DNA of 64,000 nt, from assembly GCA_004172935.1 (NCBI GenBank), contig SDZD01000009.1, positions 1 to 64,000 of the forward strand, given 5' to 3'. Made by a program: the position numbers and the translations under genes. Below are positions 44,345 to 52,739 of the stretch, one piece after another. The notes under the pieces were generated by a model that was given only the letters and a program-made list of their open reading frames with translations, was not told where the DNA came from and made no database searches. Position 1 is the stretch's first letter; each line of letters starts with the position of its first letter. Source of the DNA: a bacterium (GTDB lineage Bacteria; Armatimonadota; Abditibacteriia; Abditibacteriales; Abditibacteriaceae).

Positions 44345-45304
44345 ATGGATAATCCCGTCGCCATTACCCTACTCGTCCCCTGCTTCAATGCAGCCCAGCA
44401 CCTACCACGCTTACTGGAAGCCACGAAAAGACAGACCATCCCCTTCCACGAAATCATCTGCTATGACGACGGCAGCACCGATGAGACGGTAGCCATCGCA
44501 AAAAGCTACGGCGCGAAGGTGTTGCAGGGCACCAGAAATCGCGGCGTGGCCGTGGCCCGCAATAAATTGCTGGAAGCGACCAGCACCAACTGGGTTCATT
44601 TCCACGACTCCGACGATTTAATGGCCGATAACTTCGTCGAGGTGATGAGCAACCTCGCAGCGAAAGCCTCGCCAAACCAACCAATCGCCTTCATCTGCGG
44701 GCAAGACGAAGCGAAAATCACCCCACAAACCCCATATACGGCTCAACTGACTTATACGAACCCACACGACTTCTGCGCGCTGAATACGGCCGACCAACCT
44801 AAATTCTTCATCGAGAAGTTTGTTCACCTCAACACGGCAATCTTCCCCACCAAAGCCTTGCGCGAAGTCGGCGGCTATTGCCCATATCTGCGCATCTGCG
44901 AAGATGTCGATATGATGGTTCGCCTCACAGCCCACGGTGTTCGTTTTCAGGCTATTCCCGATGTGCTGGTAACTCGCGTGTACCATCCGTCTTCTTTGAC
45001 TAAGAAAACGGGAAGCGTCGAAAGAGAGCGTTATCGCTTGCACTACTTCAACCGCTGCGCCAAACGTCTGCCCTCCACCTACCATCCCATGCTCGGCGAA
45101 ATCGCCCTGTTCTATGCGCGCCGATTCTACTGGCAAGGGCACATAACCGATGCCCGCCGCGCCATTCAACTTGGCAAGCGCTGCGGCGTACTGCTGTCAA
45201 AAGACACCTCACGCTCCCACCGTTTGATAGCGAAAGTTATCGGCACCGAGGGCCTTTTCTGGCTCCTCAAACGCCGCTCTCAACTGGGGCGTTCATCGAC
45301 CTGA
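44345..45304 (+). CDS. Glycosyltransferase family 2
   Basis: A 319-residue GT-A enzyme starting at ATG 44345 (MDNPVAIT); the track's 44102 start is inside the previous gene. The N-terminus has LLVPCFNAAQHLPRLL and CYDDGSTDETV, and the DxD-like nucleotide-sugar/metal motif is HDSDDLMA. The later CEDVDMMVRL resembles the acceptor-side E-D motif of GT2 enzymes. No membrane helices. It would add a sugar to an envelope glycan; donor and acceptor are unknown. It is 17 bp downstream of the Lnt-like gene and likely co-transcribed with it. Confidence 0.92.
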   Translation: MDNPVAITLLVPCFNAAQHLPRLLEATKRQTIPFHEIICYDDGSTDETVAIAKSYGAKVLQGTRNRGVAVARNKLLEATSTNWVHFHDSDDLMADNFVEVMSNLAAKASPNQPIAFICGQDEAKITPQTPYTAQLTYTNPHDFCALNTADQPKFFIEKFVHLNTAIFPTKALREVGGYCPYLRICEDVDMMVRLTAHGVRFQAIPDVLVTRVYHPSSLTKKTGSVERERYRLHYFNRCAKRLPSTYHPMLGEIALFYARRFYWQGHITDARRAIQLGKRCGVLLSKDTSRSHRLIAKVIGTEGLFWLLKRRSQLGRSST

Positions 45305-45376
45305 CTGGCGTAATAAGCCATCTTTGTTTCGTTCTGAGTCAAGCGCTCCGATTTTGCCCGCTAAACTTTTCATCAA

Positions 45377-45949
45377 ATGATTTTGATGATCGACAACTTC
45401 GACTCGTTCACCTTCAATCTCGTACAGTACCTCGGCGAGATGGGTTGCGAACTGGTCGTCAAACGCAACGATGAAATTTCGACGGATGACATCGAAGCGA
45501 TGCAACCGGAAAAAATTATCATCTCCCCCGGTCCCTGTTCGCCCAAAGAAGCCGGAGTTTCGGTCGAAACCATCCAACGCTTCGCGGGCAAAATCCCCAT
45601 TCTCGGCGTCTGCCTCGGCCATCAGGCCATCGGCGCCGCTTTTGGTGGCGACATCATTCGCGCCAAATCGCTGATGCACGGCAAAACCTCGCCTATCGAA
45701 CACGACGGCAAAGGCGTGTTTTATGGCCTACCCGAAAACTTCGACGCCACCCGCTACCATAGCCTCGTCATCAAACGCGAGACTATGCCTGAAGAACTCG
45801 AAATCTCGGCTCAGACCGCCGATGGCGAAGTCATGGGTGTGCGCCATAAAAGCTTCGCGCTCGAAGGCATCCAGTTCCACCCCGAATCCATCCTCACTGG
45901 CGAAAACGGGCGCCAACTGCTGCGCAACTTTGTGGAGAGAATAGGATGA
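45377..45949 (+). CDS. trpG: Anthranilate synthase component II (glutamine amidotransferase)
   Basis: Class I glutaminase subunit that supplies ammonia to TrpE or PabB. The 190 residues carry the triad Cys79 (GVCLGHQ), His168 and Glu170 (FHPES), plus the N-terminal IDNFDSFT and SPGPCSPKEAG oxyanion segment. The enzyme could serve both anthranilate and p-aminobenzoate synthesis; trpE or pabB is not in this window. Its stop overlaps the start of the next gene by four bases (ATGA), followed by trpD, so it heads a coupled trp operon. Confidence 0.95.
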   Translation: MILMIDNFDSFTFNLVQYLGEMGCELVVKRNDEISTDDIEAMQPEKIIISPGPCSPKEAGVSVETIQRFAGKIPILGVCLGHQAIGAAFGGDIIRAKSLMHGKTSPIEHDGKGVFYGLPENFDATRYHSLVIKRETMPEELEISAQTADGEVMGVRHKSFALEGIQFHPESILTGENGRQLLRNFVERIG

Positions 45950-46449
45950 ATCCCGTAGCCCTCACTCCCGACCCAGAATATCAGGCGCGTCAGGATGCCG
46001 AACACCTGAACCTGTTGTCCATCTTCTACTACATCGCTGCTGCTCTTCTGGGGTTGGGTGGACTCATATTCCTTTTCCATATCTTCATGGGCCTGATGTT
46101 CGTCACTGGCTCGGCTGGGACTTCGACTACAATCACCGCCACTCCCGGCACGTTTCCGGGCGCGCCCCCCTTTTCACCTCCTCCCACCAATGGGCCGCCA
46201 CCAGCCGCGTTTGGATGGCTGTTTGTCGCCATAGGTACAGGTGCTCTACTCCTGTTTGAAACTTTTGCTGTTGTCACTTTCATGGCAGGCCGCAGTCTGG
46301 CCAACCGCGAAAAGAAAACACTGATTCAAGTTGTCGCGGCCCTCCTCTGCTTGAACGTCCCCCTTGGTACCGCGCTCGGCGTGTTTACGTTGATCGTCCT
46401 AAACCGTCCTTCTGTAGCGGCGCTCTTCGATGCGCCTCGTTCTTCATGA
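45946..46449 (+). CDS. Small membrane protein inside the trp operon
   Basis: A 167-residue protein with a cytoplasmic acidic N-tail (ALTPDPEYQARQDAEHLNLL) and about four hydrophobic segments, separated by a Pro/Gly/Thr-rich loop (PGAPPFSPPPTNGPPP). The last helix ends LGVFTLIVLNRPSVAALF, a C-terminal signature I have seen in unannotated membrane proteins of Acidobacteria, Planctomycetes and relatives. It overlaps trpG by ATGA and trpD by ATGA, so its translation is coupled on both sides. Function unknown; the coupling suggests selection to keep it with the trp genes, perhaps as a transporter or anchor, but nothing proves this. Confidence 0.85.
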   Translation: MNPVALTPDPEYQARQDAEHLNLLSIFYYIAAALLGLGGLIFLFHIFMGLMFVTGSAGTSTTITATPGTFPGAPPFSPPPTNGPPPAAFGWLFVAIGTGALLLFETFAVVTFMAGRSLANREKKTLIQVVAALLCLNVPLGTALGVFTLIVLNRPSVAALFDAPRSS

Positions 46450-47480
46450 CCGTTTCTCAAGCTCTAAAAGCCGTCACCGACGGCACCCATTTATCGTCCA
46501 CCGAAGCGCAACAAGTGTTGGGCGACATCGCTGAGGGCAATCCCTCGCCGCTACAGGTAGCGGCCCTGCTGGGTGCGATGCGCACGCGCGGCGAAACCGT
46601 GCCCGAACTCGTTGGCTTTGCGCGTGGTTTGCGCGAGCGCGTCATTCCGGTGCGCACAACCTCCACTCCACTGGTCGATACCTGTGGAACTGGCGGCGAC
46701 GCCCCCAAAACAGGCCTTGGCACCTTCAACATCTCGACTGCGGCCTCACTCATTGCCAGCGCCGCCGGAGTTCGCATCGCCAAACATGGTAACCGCGCCG
46801 TCTCGTCGCGCTCAGGATCGGCTGATGTGCTGGAAGCGCTCGGTATTCACCTCGACTTATCGCCCGACGCCATCGCCCGTTGTATTGATGAGGTCGGTAT
46901 CGGCTTCATGTTCGCCCCTGCCCACCACCCAGCGATGAAAGCCGTTGCACCAGTACGCCGAGAACTGGGCATCCGCACCATGTTCAACCTGTTAGGGCCA
47001 CTCGCCAACCCGGCCAATGCTGAGCGGCAAGTAATGGGCGTTCCAGCTCATAAATGGCTGCGGCCCATCGCCGAAACCCTGCGCGAGTTGGGCTGCGAAC
47101 GCGCCATCGTCGTACATTCACAGGACGGTCTCGACGAATTTTCGACGTGTGCCCCCACCAACTATATCGAACTGAAAAATGGCGAACTGAGCGAACACAT
47201 CTTTCACCCGCACCACAACGATATTCACTGTTTGGATGCCAGCCGCCTGAGCGGTGGCGATGCGGCAGAGAATGCCATCATCATCGAGCAAATCCTCAAT
47301 GGCAGCGAGGGGCCAAGCGCCGATGTCACCTGCCTGAACGCCGCTGCAGTGCTACAAGTTGCCGATATTGCGCCCAACTGGGCCGAAGGTTTGAAACTGG
47401 CGCGCGCCACCACCGCCTCAGGTTCAGCACGCGAAATGTTGAGGAATCTGCGCGATTTTACTTCGCAATTCTCAAAGTAA
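46446..47480 (+). CDS. trpD: Anthranilate phosphoribosyltransferase
   Basis: Second step of tryptophan synthesis, transferring phosphoribosyl to anthranilate. The 344 residues have the diphosphate-binding VDTCGTGGDAPKTG, the FNIST motif, KHGNRAVSSRSGSADVLEALG and the MFNLLGPLANPA segment, all typical of the enzyme. It starts with ATG overlapping the stop of the upstream membrane gene. The stop is followed by 114 bp before trpC. Confidence 0.97.
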   Translation: MTVSQALKAVTDGTHLSSTEAQQVLGDIAEGNPSPLQVAALLGAMRTRGETVPELVGFARGLRERVIPVRTTSTPLVDTCGTGGDAPKTGLGTFNISTAASLIASAAGVRIAKHGNRAVSSRSGSADVLEALGIHLDLSPDAIARCIDEVGIGFMFAPAHHPAMKAVAPVRRELGIRTMFNLLGPLANPANAERQVMGVPAHKWLRPIAETLRELGCERAIVVHSQDGLDEFSTCAPTNYIELKNGELSEHIFHPHHNDIHCLDASRLSGGDAAENAIIIEQILNGSEGPSADVTCLNAAAVLQVADIAPNWAEGLKLARATTASGSAREMLRNLRDFTSQFSK

Positions 47481-47594
47481 GTCTTGATGCTCCTCCCCGC
47501 CTTTTCGAACGAACTCTGACATTTCCTCCCTCGATTTAATGTCTTGAACAAGCCGAGCATTCAAACTGCCTGACAACAATTCACCATTTATCCG

Positions 47595-48368
47595 ATGATT
47601 CTCGATCAAATTGTAGCCGCGACACGAGTTCGCGTAGAAGAACTAAAGAAAACCACCGACCTTAAATCTCTAGAAAAACGACTGGTCGAAGCCATGCCGC
47701 CACGCCCATTTGCAGCGGCTCTCAAGCACCCGAATCGCTTAGGGCTAATCGCCGAAATTAAAAAGGCATCGCCCTCCAAGGGCGTCATCGCTCCCGATTT
47801 CGATCCAGTCAAACAGGCGCAAATGTACCGTGAAGGCGGCGCCGATTGCTTGTCGGTGTTGACTGAACCACAGTGGTTTCAGGGCGAACTCCAACATATG
47901 AGTTCTGCGCGCGCCGTCGCCAGCCGCCCCACACTGCGCAAGGATTTCATCGTCGATGAAATTCAAATCACCGAAGCCCGACTGGCCGGTGCCGATTGCA
48001 TTTTGCTGATCGTCTCCGTTCTTAGAGATTGGGAATTGCGCCAACTCAAAGCCGCTGCCAAACGGCTGGGCATGGATGCGCTGTGCGAAGTCCACGACGA
48101 AGCCGACGCCAAGCGCGCCCTCTTCAATGGCTGTACATTCATCGGTATCAACAATCGCGACCTGCAAACCTTCGATGTCGATTTGGCAACAACCGAGCGT
48201 TTACGCCCTCTGTTCCCCGACACCTGCACCATTGTCAGCGAGTCGGGCATCTCGACACAAGCTGATGCACGCCGTATGCGCGAGGCGGGCGCTCATGCTC
48301 TTCTCGTAGGCGAAAGCCTGATGCGAGCGGGCGATCCGAAGGCAACTATCGCCGAATTGCTCGGCTAA
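47595..48368 (+). CDS. trpC: Indole-3-glycerol phosphate synthase
   Basis: Fourth step of tryptophan synthesis, a (beta/alpha)8-barrel of 257 aa. Catalytic and binding motifs are in order: LIAEIKKASPSKG (catalytic Lys), the GADCLSVLTEPQWF loop, LRKDFIVDE, ADCILLIVS, NNRDLQTFDVD and VSESGISTQADA. trpF, usually adjacent or fused, is absent; the gene for phosphoribosylanthranilate isomerase must be elsewhere. A weak hairpin without a U-tract lies just past the stop. Confidence 0.97.
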   Translation: MILDQIVAATRVRVEELKKTTDLKSLEKRLVEAMPPRPFAAALKHPNRLGLIAEIKKASPSKGVIAPDFDPVKQAQMYREGGADCLSVLTEPQWFQGELQHMSSARAVASRPTLRKDFIVDEIQITEARLAGADCILLIVSVLRDWELRQLKAAAKRLGMDALCEVHDEADAKRALFNGCTFIGINNRDLQTFDVDLATTERLRPLFPDTCTIVSESGISTQADARRMREAGAHALLVGESLMRAGDPKATIAELLG

Positions 48369-48396
48369 TCGCCATTATAACGGTTTTTAATAAAGT

Positions 48397-48416
48397 CTCA
48401 GCTATTATTAGCTGAG
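48397..48416 (+). terminator. Weak hairpin after trpC
   Basis: 8-bp stem CTCAGCTA / TAGCTGAG with TTAT loop, 29 bp after the stop, but no U-tract follows, so it may not terminate efficiently. Confidence 0.4.
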
Positions 48417-48535
48417 GCCCACTACATTACATTTGTGTGAATGAAATTCGAATTTAATTACATTTATGTTTATAAAGCTCGACTTTAAGGGCTAAACCTT
48501 TGCATATAGTAGACAAGCAAGATGGACTTTCAGCG

Positions 48536-48565
48536 TGAGTTGTATTTATCAATAAATACAACTCA
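48536..48565. promoter_or_regulatory. 30-bp palindrome upstream of GH26 gene
   Basis: TGAGTTGTATTTAT CA ATAAATACAACTCA is a perfect 14-bp inverted repeat with a 2-bp centre, 76 bp before ATG 48641 in an AT-rich gap. It has no U-tract beyond, so an operator is more likely than a terminator. Confidence 0.5.
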
Positions 48566-48640
48566 TAAGTCAAACCTATTCATAGCAATGAAGGTATGTA
48601 GCTTTGGCGGCTATTCTTTCTCGGCCCATTTTGCTTGCCT

Positions 48641-49777
48641 ATGCCGTTTAATCGCTACTTCGTCGTTGCCTGCTGCATCGTTGCATCGCTGATAGTCCAA
48701 GGTGGTGCATACGCTCAAACCAACTCTAGCGCATTCATCAGCCTAGCGTCGCTGGGCCAGAGCACAACGGACCAAGACACACCGAATACGGGCGCACTGA
48801 CAGAGCCATGCCCGAAACCACTAGCGCGCCCACGCCCTATTGCACTGGGAGCCTATTATTTCGCCAATGGGCGTTGCGCCCCCGGTGATGCCGATGCGGT
48901 GTCGGCTTATAAAGCACAAACCGGACGCAATCCAGCGGTATGGATGATCTACCAGAGTTGGATGGGCTGGAACGAATTTCCCTCGGTGCAAGCAAAACGC
49001 GCCCGCGCGCTCGGCTCCACGCTCATGGTGACATGGGAGCCGTGGGTTGGCAGCAACAGCTCTCGCAACTGGAATTGCCAAGATGTGGTTGCCGGACGCT
49101 TCGATGGTTTTCTGCGCTCGTATGCGCGCGCCGTCAAGTTTTCAGGAGTGCCCGTCATGATACGCTTCGCGCACGAAATGAACGGCGATTGGTACCCGTG
49201 GGGAACGGCCTATAACGGCTACACCCAGCGCAACAACTCCAACTCTCCTGCCATGTTCGTGTCGATGTGGAAGCATGTTGTGTCTATATTCCGCAAAGAG
49301 GGTGCCACCAACGCCCAGTGGGTTTGGTCGCCCAACGTTCTGTACACAAACAGCTACAACGACCAGGCCCAGCAAGAGCGCGACTTGTTTTTGCTTTACC
49401 CCGGCGATGGCTGGGTCGACTGGATTGGAGCCTCGGTTTATAATGACGGTGCCCGCCGTCCCTGGCGCTCGTTCTCAGTGCTTTTCGACCAGACCTACCG
49501 CACCCTAACCCAAATCTGCGCCAAACCAATGATGATCGCCGAACTCGGCGTCACCGAACAGGGCGCACCCAACGGCCAGACCAAAGCGAAGTGGATTGCA
49601 CAGGCCCTCCTGAACGATATTCCTGAGCGTTACAACCGCGTCCGCCTGGTCACTTACTTTTGCCGTGATAAAAGTTCGATGGGCGAATCGAACTACCGCT
49701 TCGACTCCTCACCGTCCGCACTGGCCGTATTTCGACAGGTCGCTAACTCGCCACTCTACGGTTGGAACTTGAGCTAA
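48641..49777 (+). CDS. Secreted GH26-type glycoside hydrolase (mannanase-like)
   Basis: Extracellular (beta/alpha)8 hydrolase, 378 residues. ATG 48641 gives a signal peptide (MPFNRYFVVACCIVASLIVQGGAYAQ); the TTG of the track lies two codons before. The acid/base glutamate is in MIRFAHEMNGDWYPW and the nucleophile glutamate in MMIAELGVTEQG, the GH26 pattern. Trp-rich segments such as MIYQSWMGWNEFP and WIGASVYND line a sugar-binding cleft. Targets are likely beta-mannan or related beta-glycans; subtype unresolved. It interrupts the trpC-trpB order and has its own terminator. Confidence 0.88.
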   Translation: MPFNRYFVVACCIVASLIVQGGAYAQTNSSAFISLASLGQSTTDQDTPNTGALTEPCPKPLARPRPIALGAYYFANGRCAPGDADAVSAYKAQTGRNPAVWMIYQSWMGWNEFPSVQAKRARALGSTLMVTWEPWVGSNSSRNWNCQDVVAGRFDGFLRSYARAVKFSGVPVMIRFAHEMNGDWYPWGTAYNGYTQRNNSNSPAMFVSMWKHVVSIFRKEGATNAQWVWSPNVLYTNSYNDQAQQERDLFLLYPGDGWVDWIGASVYNDGARRPWRSFSVLFDQTYRTLTQICAKPMMIAELGVTEQGAPNGQTKAKWIAQALLNDIPERYNRVRLVTYFCRDKSSMGESNYRFDSSPSALAVFRQVANSPLYGWNLS

Positions 49778-49786
49778 GCGTTTAAA

Positions 49787-49855
49787 AACACAGGACTTCA
49801 AACAGCATAAATACAGAGAATCTTTGAGAGGAGGAATTTGTAAATTCCTCCTCTC
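49787..49855. repeat. CACAGAG-type repeat copy 2 plus terminator hairpin
   Basis: AACACAGGAC...CAGCATAAATACAGAGAATCTTTGAGAGG aligns in order with the right arm of the inverted repeat at 51203-51302 (reverse complement AACACAAAGG...AGCATAAGAGGCACAGAGAG...). It runs into the GAGAGGAGG hairpin. Confidence 0.5.
49826..49855 (+). terminator. Terminator after GH26 gene
   Basis: 14-bp perfect stem GAGAGGAGGAATTT / AAATTCCTCCTCTC around a GT centre. No long U-tract directly follows (TTGCGCTTTTG), so efficiency is uncertain. Confidence 0.75.
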
Positions 49856-49946
49856 TTGCGCTTTTGCCCCCCCCTAATTCCCTGCTTTTTGATTATCTTG
49901 CGTTGTTCCTTCTGTGCTTAAAACAGGTTGTTTTACACTGAGAGGC

Positions 49947-51200
49947 ATGTTCAACGAGAGCGCAACCCGTCTGATGGCTGAAGAAGAGGCCGTTAGCCTC
50001 CAACTCGAAACGTCCAATGATAATGGAGCGCGAGGCCATTTCGGCGAATTTGGCGGTCAGTTCGTGCCCGAAACTTTGATGGTCGCGCTACGCGAGCTGG
50101 AAGAAATCTACGAAAACGCCAAGCTCGACAAGGAGTTTCAAAGCGAACTCGCGCTGCTTTTGCGCGACTATGTCGGGCGTCCTACCCCGCTTTACTTCGC
50201 CGAACGCCTGACCGAGCATTTCGGTGGCGCGCGTATTTTCCTGAAGCGCGAAGACCTGCTCCACACAGGCGCCCACAAAATCAATAACGCGCTCGGCCAG
50301 GCATTGCTCGCCAAACGCATGGGCAAGCCTCGCCTCATCGCCGAAACCGGCGCCGGACAGCACGGCGTCGCGACGGCGACAGTGGCCGCCCGCTTCGGCT
50401 TCAAATGCGATGTCTACATGGGCGAAGAAGACATGCGCCGCCAATCGCTCAACGTCTTCCGTATGGAGTTGCTCGGCGCGCGTGTTATCCCAGTCACCAG
50501 CGGCTCCAGAACCCTCAAGGACGCCACCAACGAGGCCATGCGCGACTGGGTGACCAACGTGCGCGACACCCACTACATCATCGGCACAGTCGCTGGGCCG
50601 CATCCGTTCCCGGTCATGGTGCGCGACTTCCACGCCGTCACAGGTCAGGAAGCCCGCCGCCAAATCATCGAGCAAACGGGCACCCTGCCCAAAGCGTGCG
50701 TCGCTTGCATCGGTGGCGGCTCCAACGCCATAGGCATCTTCTACGCCTTCCTCAACGACACCGAGGTCGAGTTATGGGGCGTCGAGGGGGCGGGCGATGG
50801 CCTCGATACCCCGCGCCATGCCGCGCCGCTTAATCGCGGTTCCAAGGGCGTGTTGCACGGCAGCTTGAGCTACGTGGTGCAAGATAAGTGGGGCCAGATC
50901 ACCGAAACCCATTCGATTTCGGCGGGCCTCGACTATCCCGGTGTTGGCCCTGAGCATTCCCATTTGAAAGATTCGGGCCGCGCCAAATACGTCGGCGCCA
51001 CCGATACCGAAGCCCTCGAAGCCGTCAAGTTGCTCTGCTCGCTCGAAGGTATCCTGCCCGCGCTCGAATCGGCGCACGCTCTGGCCTATCTGCCCGAAAT
51101 CGCTAAGCGCTTCTCCAAAGATGAAGCCATCATCGTGAACCTCAGCGGACGCGGTGACAAAGACGTAAACACAATTAGAACAGCCTTCGGACTCGACTAA
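49947..51200 (+). CDS. trpB: Tryptophan synthase beta chain
   Basis: PLP-dependent enzyme that joins indole and serine. The PLP lysine is in [13 protein letters not shown]; other blocks are [44 protein letters not shown], the phosphate-binding GGGSNAIG and the C-terminal [15 protein letters not shown] 49947 ([10 protein letters not shown]) or ATG 49974 is likely; the track's GTG 49914 adds a leader unlike the family. trpA is not found downstream; hisS follows instead, so the alpha subunit gene is elsewhere. That is unusual because trpB and trpA are normally coupled. Confidence 0.96.
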   Translation: MFNESATRLMAEEEAVSLQLETSNDNGARGHFGEFGGQFVPETLMVALRELEEIYENAKLDKEFQSELALLLRDYVGRPTPLYFAERLTEHFGGARIFLKREDLLHTGAHKINNALGQALLAKRMGKPRLIAETGAGQHGVATATVAARFGFKCDVYMGEEDMRRQSLNVFRMELLGARVIPVTSGSRTLKDATNEAMRDWVTNVRDTHYIIGTVAGPHPFPVMVRDFHAVTGQEARRQIIEQTGTLPKACVACIGGGSNAIGIFYAFLNDTEVELWGVEGAGDGLDTPRHAAPLNRGSKGVLHGSLSYVVQDKWGQITETHSISAGLDYPGVGPEHSHLKDSGRAKYVGATDTEALEAVKLLCSLEGILPALESAHALAYLPEIAKRFSKDEAIIVNLSGRGDKDVNTIRTAFGLD

Positions 51201-51202
51201 TA

Positions 51203-51302
51203 ACCACGGAAGCCACGGAGAAGCATGAGTTTTAGAGAGGGGCAAACTCACCCTCTCTAAAACTCTCTGTGCCTCTTATGCTCTTCCGTTTCCTTTGTGT
51301 TT
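51203..51302. repeat. 100-bp imperfect inverted repeat of the CACAGAG family
   Basis: Core stem GAGTTTTAGAGAGGG (51227-51241) and CCCTCTCTAAAACTC (51251-51265), 9-base loop GCAAACTCA, extended by outer arms AACCACGGAAGCCACGGAGAAGCATGAG on the left and CTCTGTGCCTCTTATGCTCTTCCG...TTTGTGTT on the right that pair with gaps. It occupies most of the trpB-hisS gap and could terminate trpB. Confidence 0.75.
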
Positions 51303-51342
51303 AAAAGCAGCCCCTGCCGCTTGACCCAAATTTAGTTTTTCA

Positions 51343-52614
51343 ATGCAAAAATTTCAGTCCGTGCGCGGAATGCACGACATTCTGCCAGAAGAAATCCCCC
51401 AGTGGCGCGAAGTCGAAGAGACCTTTCGCCGCGTATGCGCGCGCGCCAATTTCCAGGAAATCCGCACCCCAGTCCTAGAACACACCGAACTGTTCTCACG
51501 TGCTTCGGGCGAATCAAGCGATGTCGTCGTCACCAAGCAGATGTACTCGTTCGAGGGGCTTGATGGCGACTCCTACACCCTCCGCCCCGAAGGTACGGCC
51601 TCGGTGGTTCGCTCGTATTTGCAACACGACCTCAGCATCAAATATGGGCAGATTTCCAAACTGTTCTACATCTTCCCGATTTTCCGATATGAAGCTCCTG
51701 GTGCGGGCCGCTATCGTCAGCACCACCAGTGCGGAATCGAGCTGTTGGGCGCCGAAGGCCCCACTGCCGACGCCGAAGTGCTTGCTCTGGCGCGCGACTT
51801 CCTGAACGAACTCGGCGTATTCCCTACCCTGAAGCTCAACACGCTCGGCACCCGCGAATCGCGCCGCGCCTATGTCGAGTCTCTGCGCGCTCACCTCGCC
51901 CCCAATCGCGATAACCTCAGCGACGATTCCAAGCGCCGTTTCGAGCTTAACCCACTGCGTATCTTCGATTCGAAAGACCCACGCGACCACGAGGCCCTTG
52001 TCGGAGCACCCAGTCTGCTCGACCACGTCCGCGCACACGATGCCGAATCGAGCGAACACTTCGACACACTCTGCGGGCTGCTGGGCGAACTCGAAATCCC
52101 CTTTGAAATCGACCACAACCTTGTGCGCGGCTTCGATTATTATTCGCGCACCGCGTTCGAGTGGGTTTCCGATAAATTGGGTTCCCAATCGACCGTTTTG
52201 GGCGGCGGACGCTACGATGGTCTGGTCGAGGAATTGGGGGGCAACAAGCCAGTACCGGGCATCGGGTTTGGCTGTGGCATCGAGCGCCTACTGTTGGTGC
52301 GTGCTGCCAGCGAGGCGGCTCCTATCGAAGCCGAACGCCTAACGGCCTTCATAGTGGCTCTGGGCGATGCCGCCAAAGCGGCGGCTCCGCGTTTGGCGCG
52401 CACCATTCGTCAAAACGGCATCAGCTGCGATTACGACTTGAAGGGCCGCGCTTTCCGCAAACAAATGGATGAAACGAATCGCTCTAAAGCGCGCTTTGCT
52501 CTCATCATAGGCGACGATGAACTGGCCCAAAATACCGTGGCCCTGAAAGATTTGGATGAAGGGACTCAAACGAATCTGTCGTTGACGGAAGCATGCGAGT
52601 TCATGAAAAAATAA
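51343..52614 (+). CDS. hisS: Histidyl-tRNA synthetase
   Basis: Class II aminoacyl-tRNA synthetase, 423 aa. Motif 1 and start (MQKFQSVRGMHDILPEE) are standard; motif 2 is LFYIFPIFRYEAPGAGRYRQHHQ; the histidine-binding signature is VRGFDYYSRTAFE with GGGRYDGLVEELGG, and motif 3 is GIGFGCGIERLLL. The C-terminal ~95 residues form the anticodon-binding domain (TAFIVALGDAAK...). No aspS follows, so the common hisS-aspS pair is broken here. Confidence 0.97.
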   Translation: MQKFQSVRGMHDILPEEIPQWREVEETFRRVCARANFQEIRTPVLEHTELFSRASGESSDVVVTKQMYSFEGLDGDSYTLRPEGTASVVRSYLQHDLSIKYGQISKLFYIFPIFRYEAPGAGRYRQHHQCGIELLGAEGPTADAEVLALARDFLNELGVFPTLKLNTLGTRESRRAYVESLRAHLAPNRDNLSDDSKRRFELNPLRIFDSKDPRDHEALVGAPSLLDHVRAHDAESSEHFDTLCGLLGELEIPFEIDHNLVRGFDYYSRTAFEWVSDKLGSQSTVLGGGRYDGLVEELGGNKPVPGIGFGCGIERLLLVRAASEAAPIEAERLTAFIVALGDAAKAAAPRLARTIRQNGISCDYDLKGRAFRKQMDETNRSKARFALIIGDDELAQNTVALKDLDEGTQTNLSLTEACEFMKK

Positions 52615-52739
52615 TATTATCTTTCAGGAAGTTCCCTACAAAGAAAAATTTACATGCGGCACGACGCTTGCAAAGTGTATGTTTCCGAATTAAATGCCTG
52701 CTGTCTGAGGCATCTTTAAATAGGAGATACAAGAACACA

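Noticed and set aside
52593-52739. Extended N-terminus of the BON protein from the ORF track
   Set aside because: It overlaps hisS and would precede a perfect lipoprotein signal; ATG 52740 explains the gene better.
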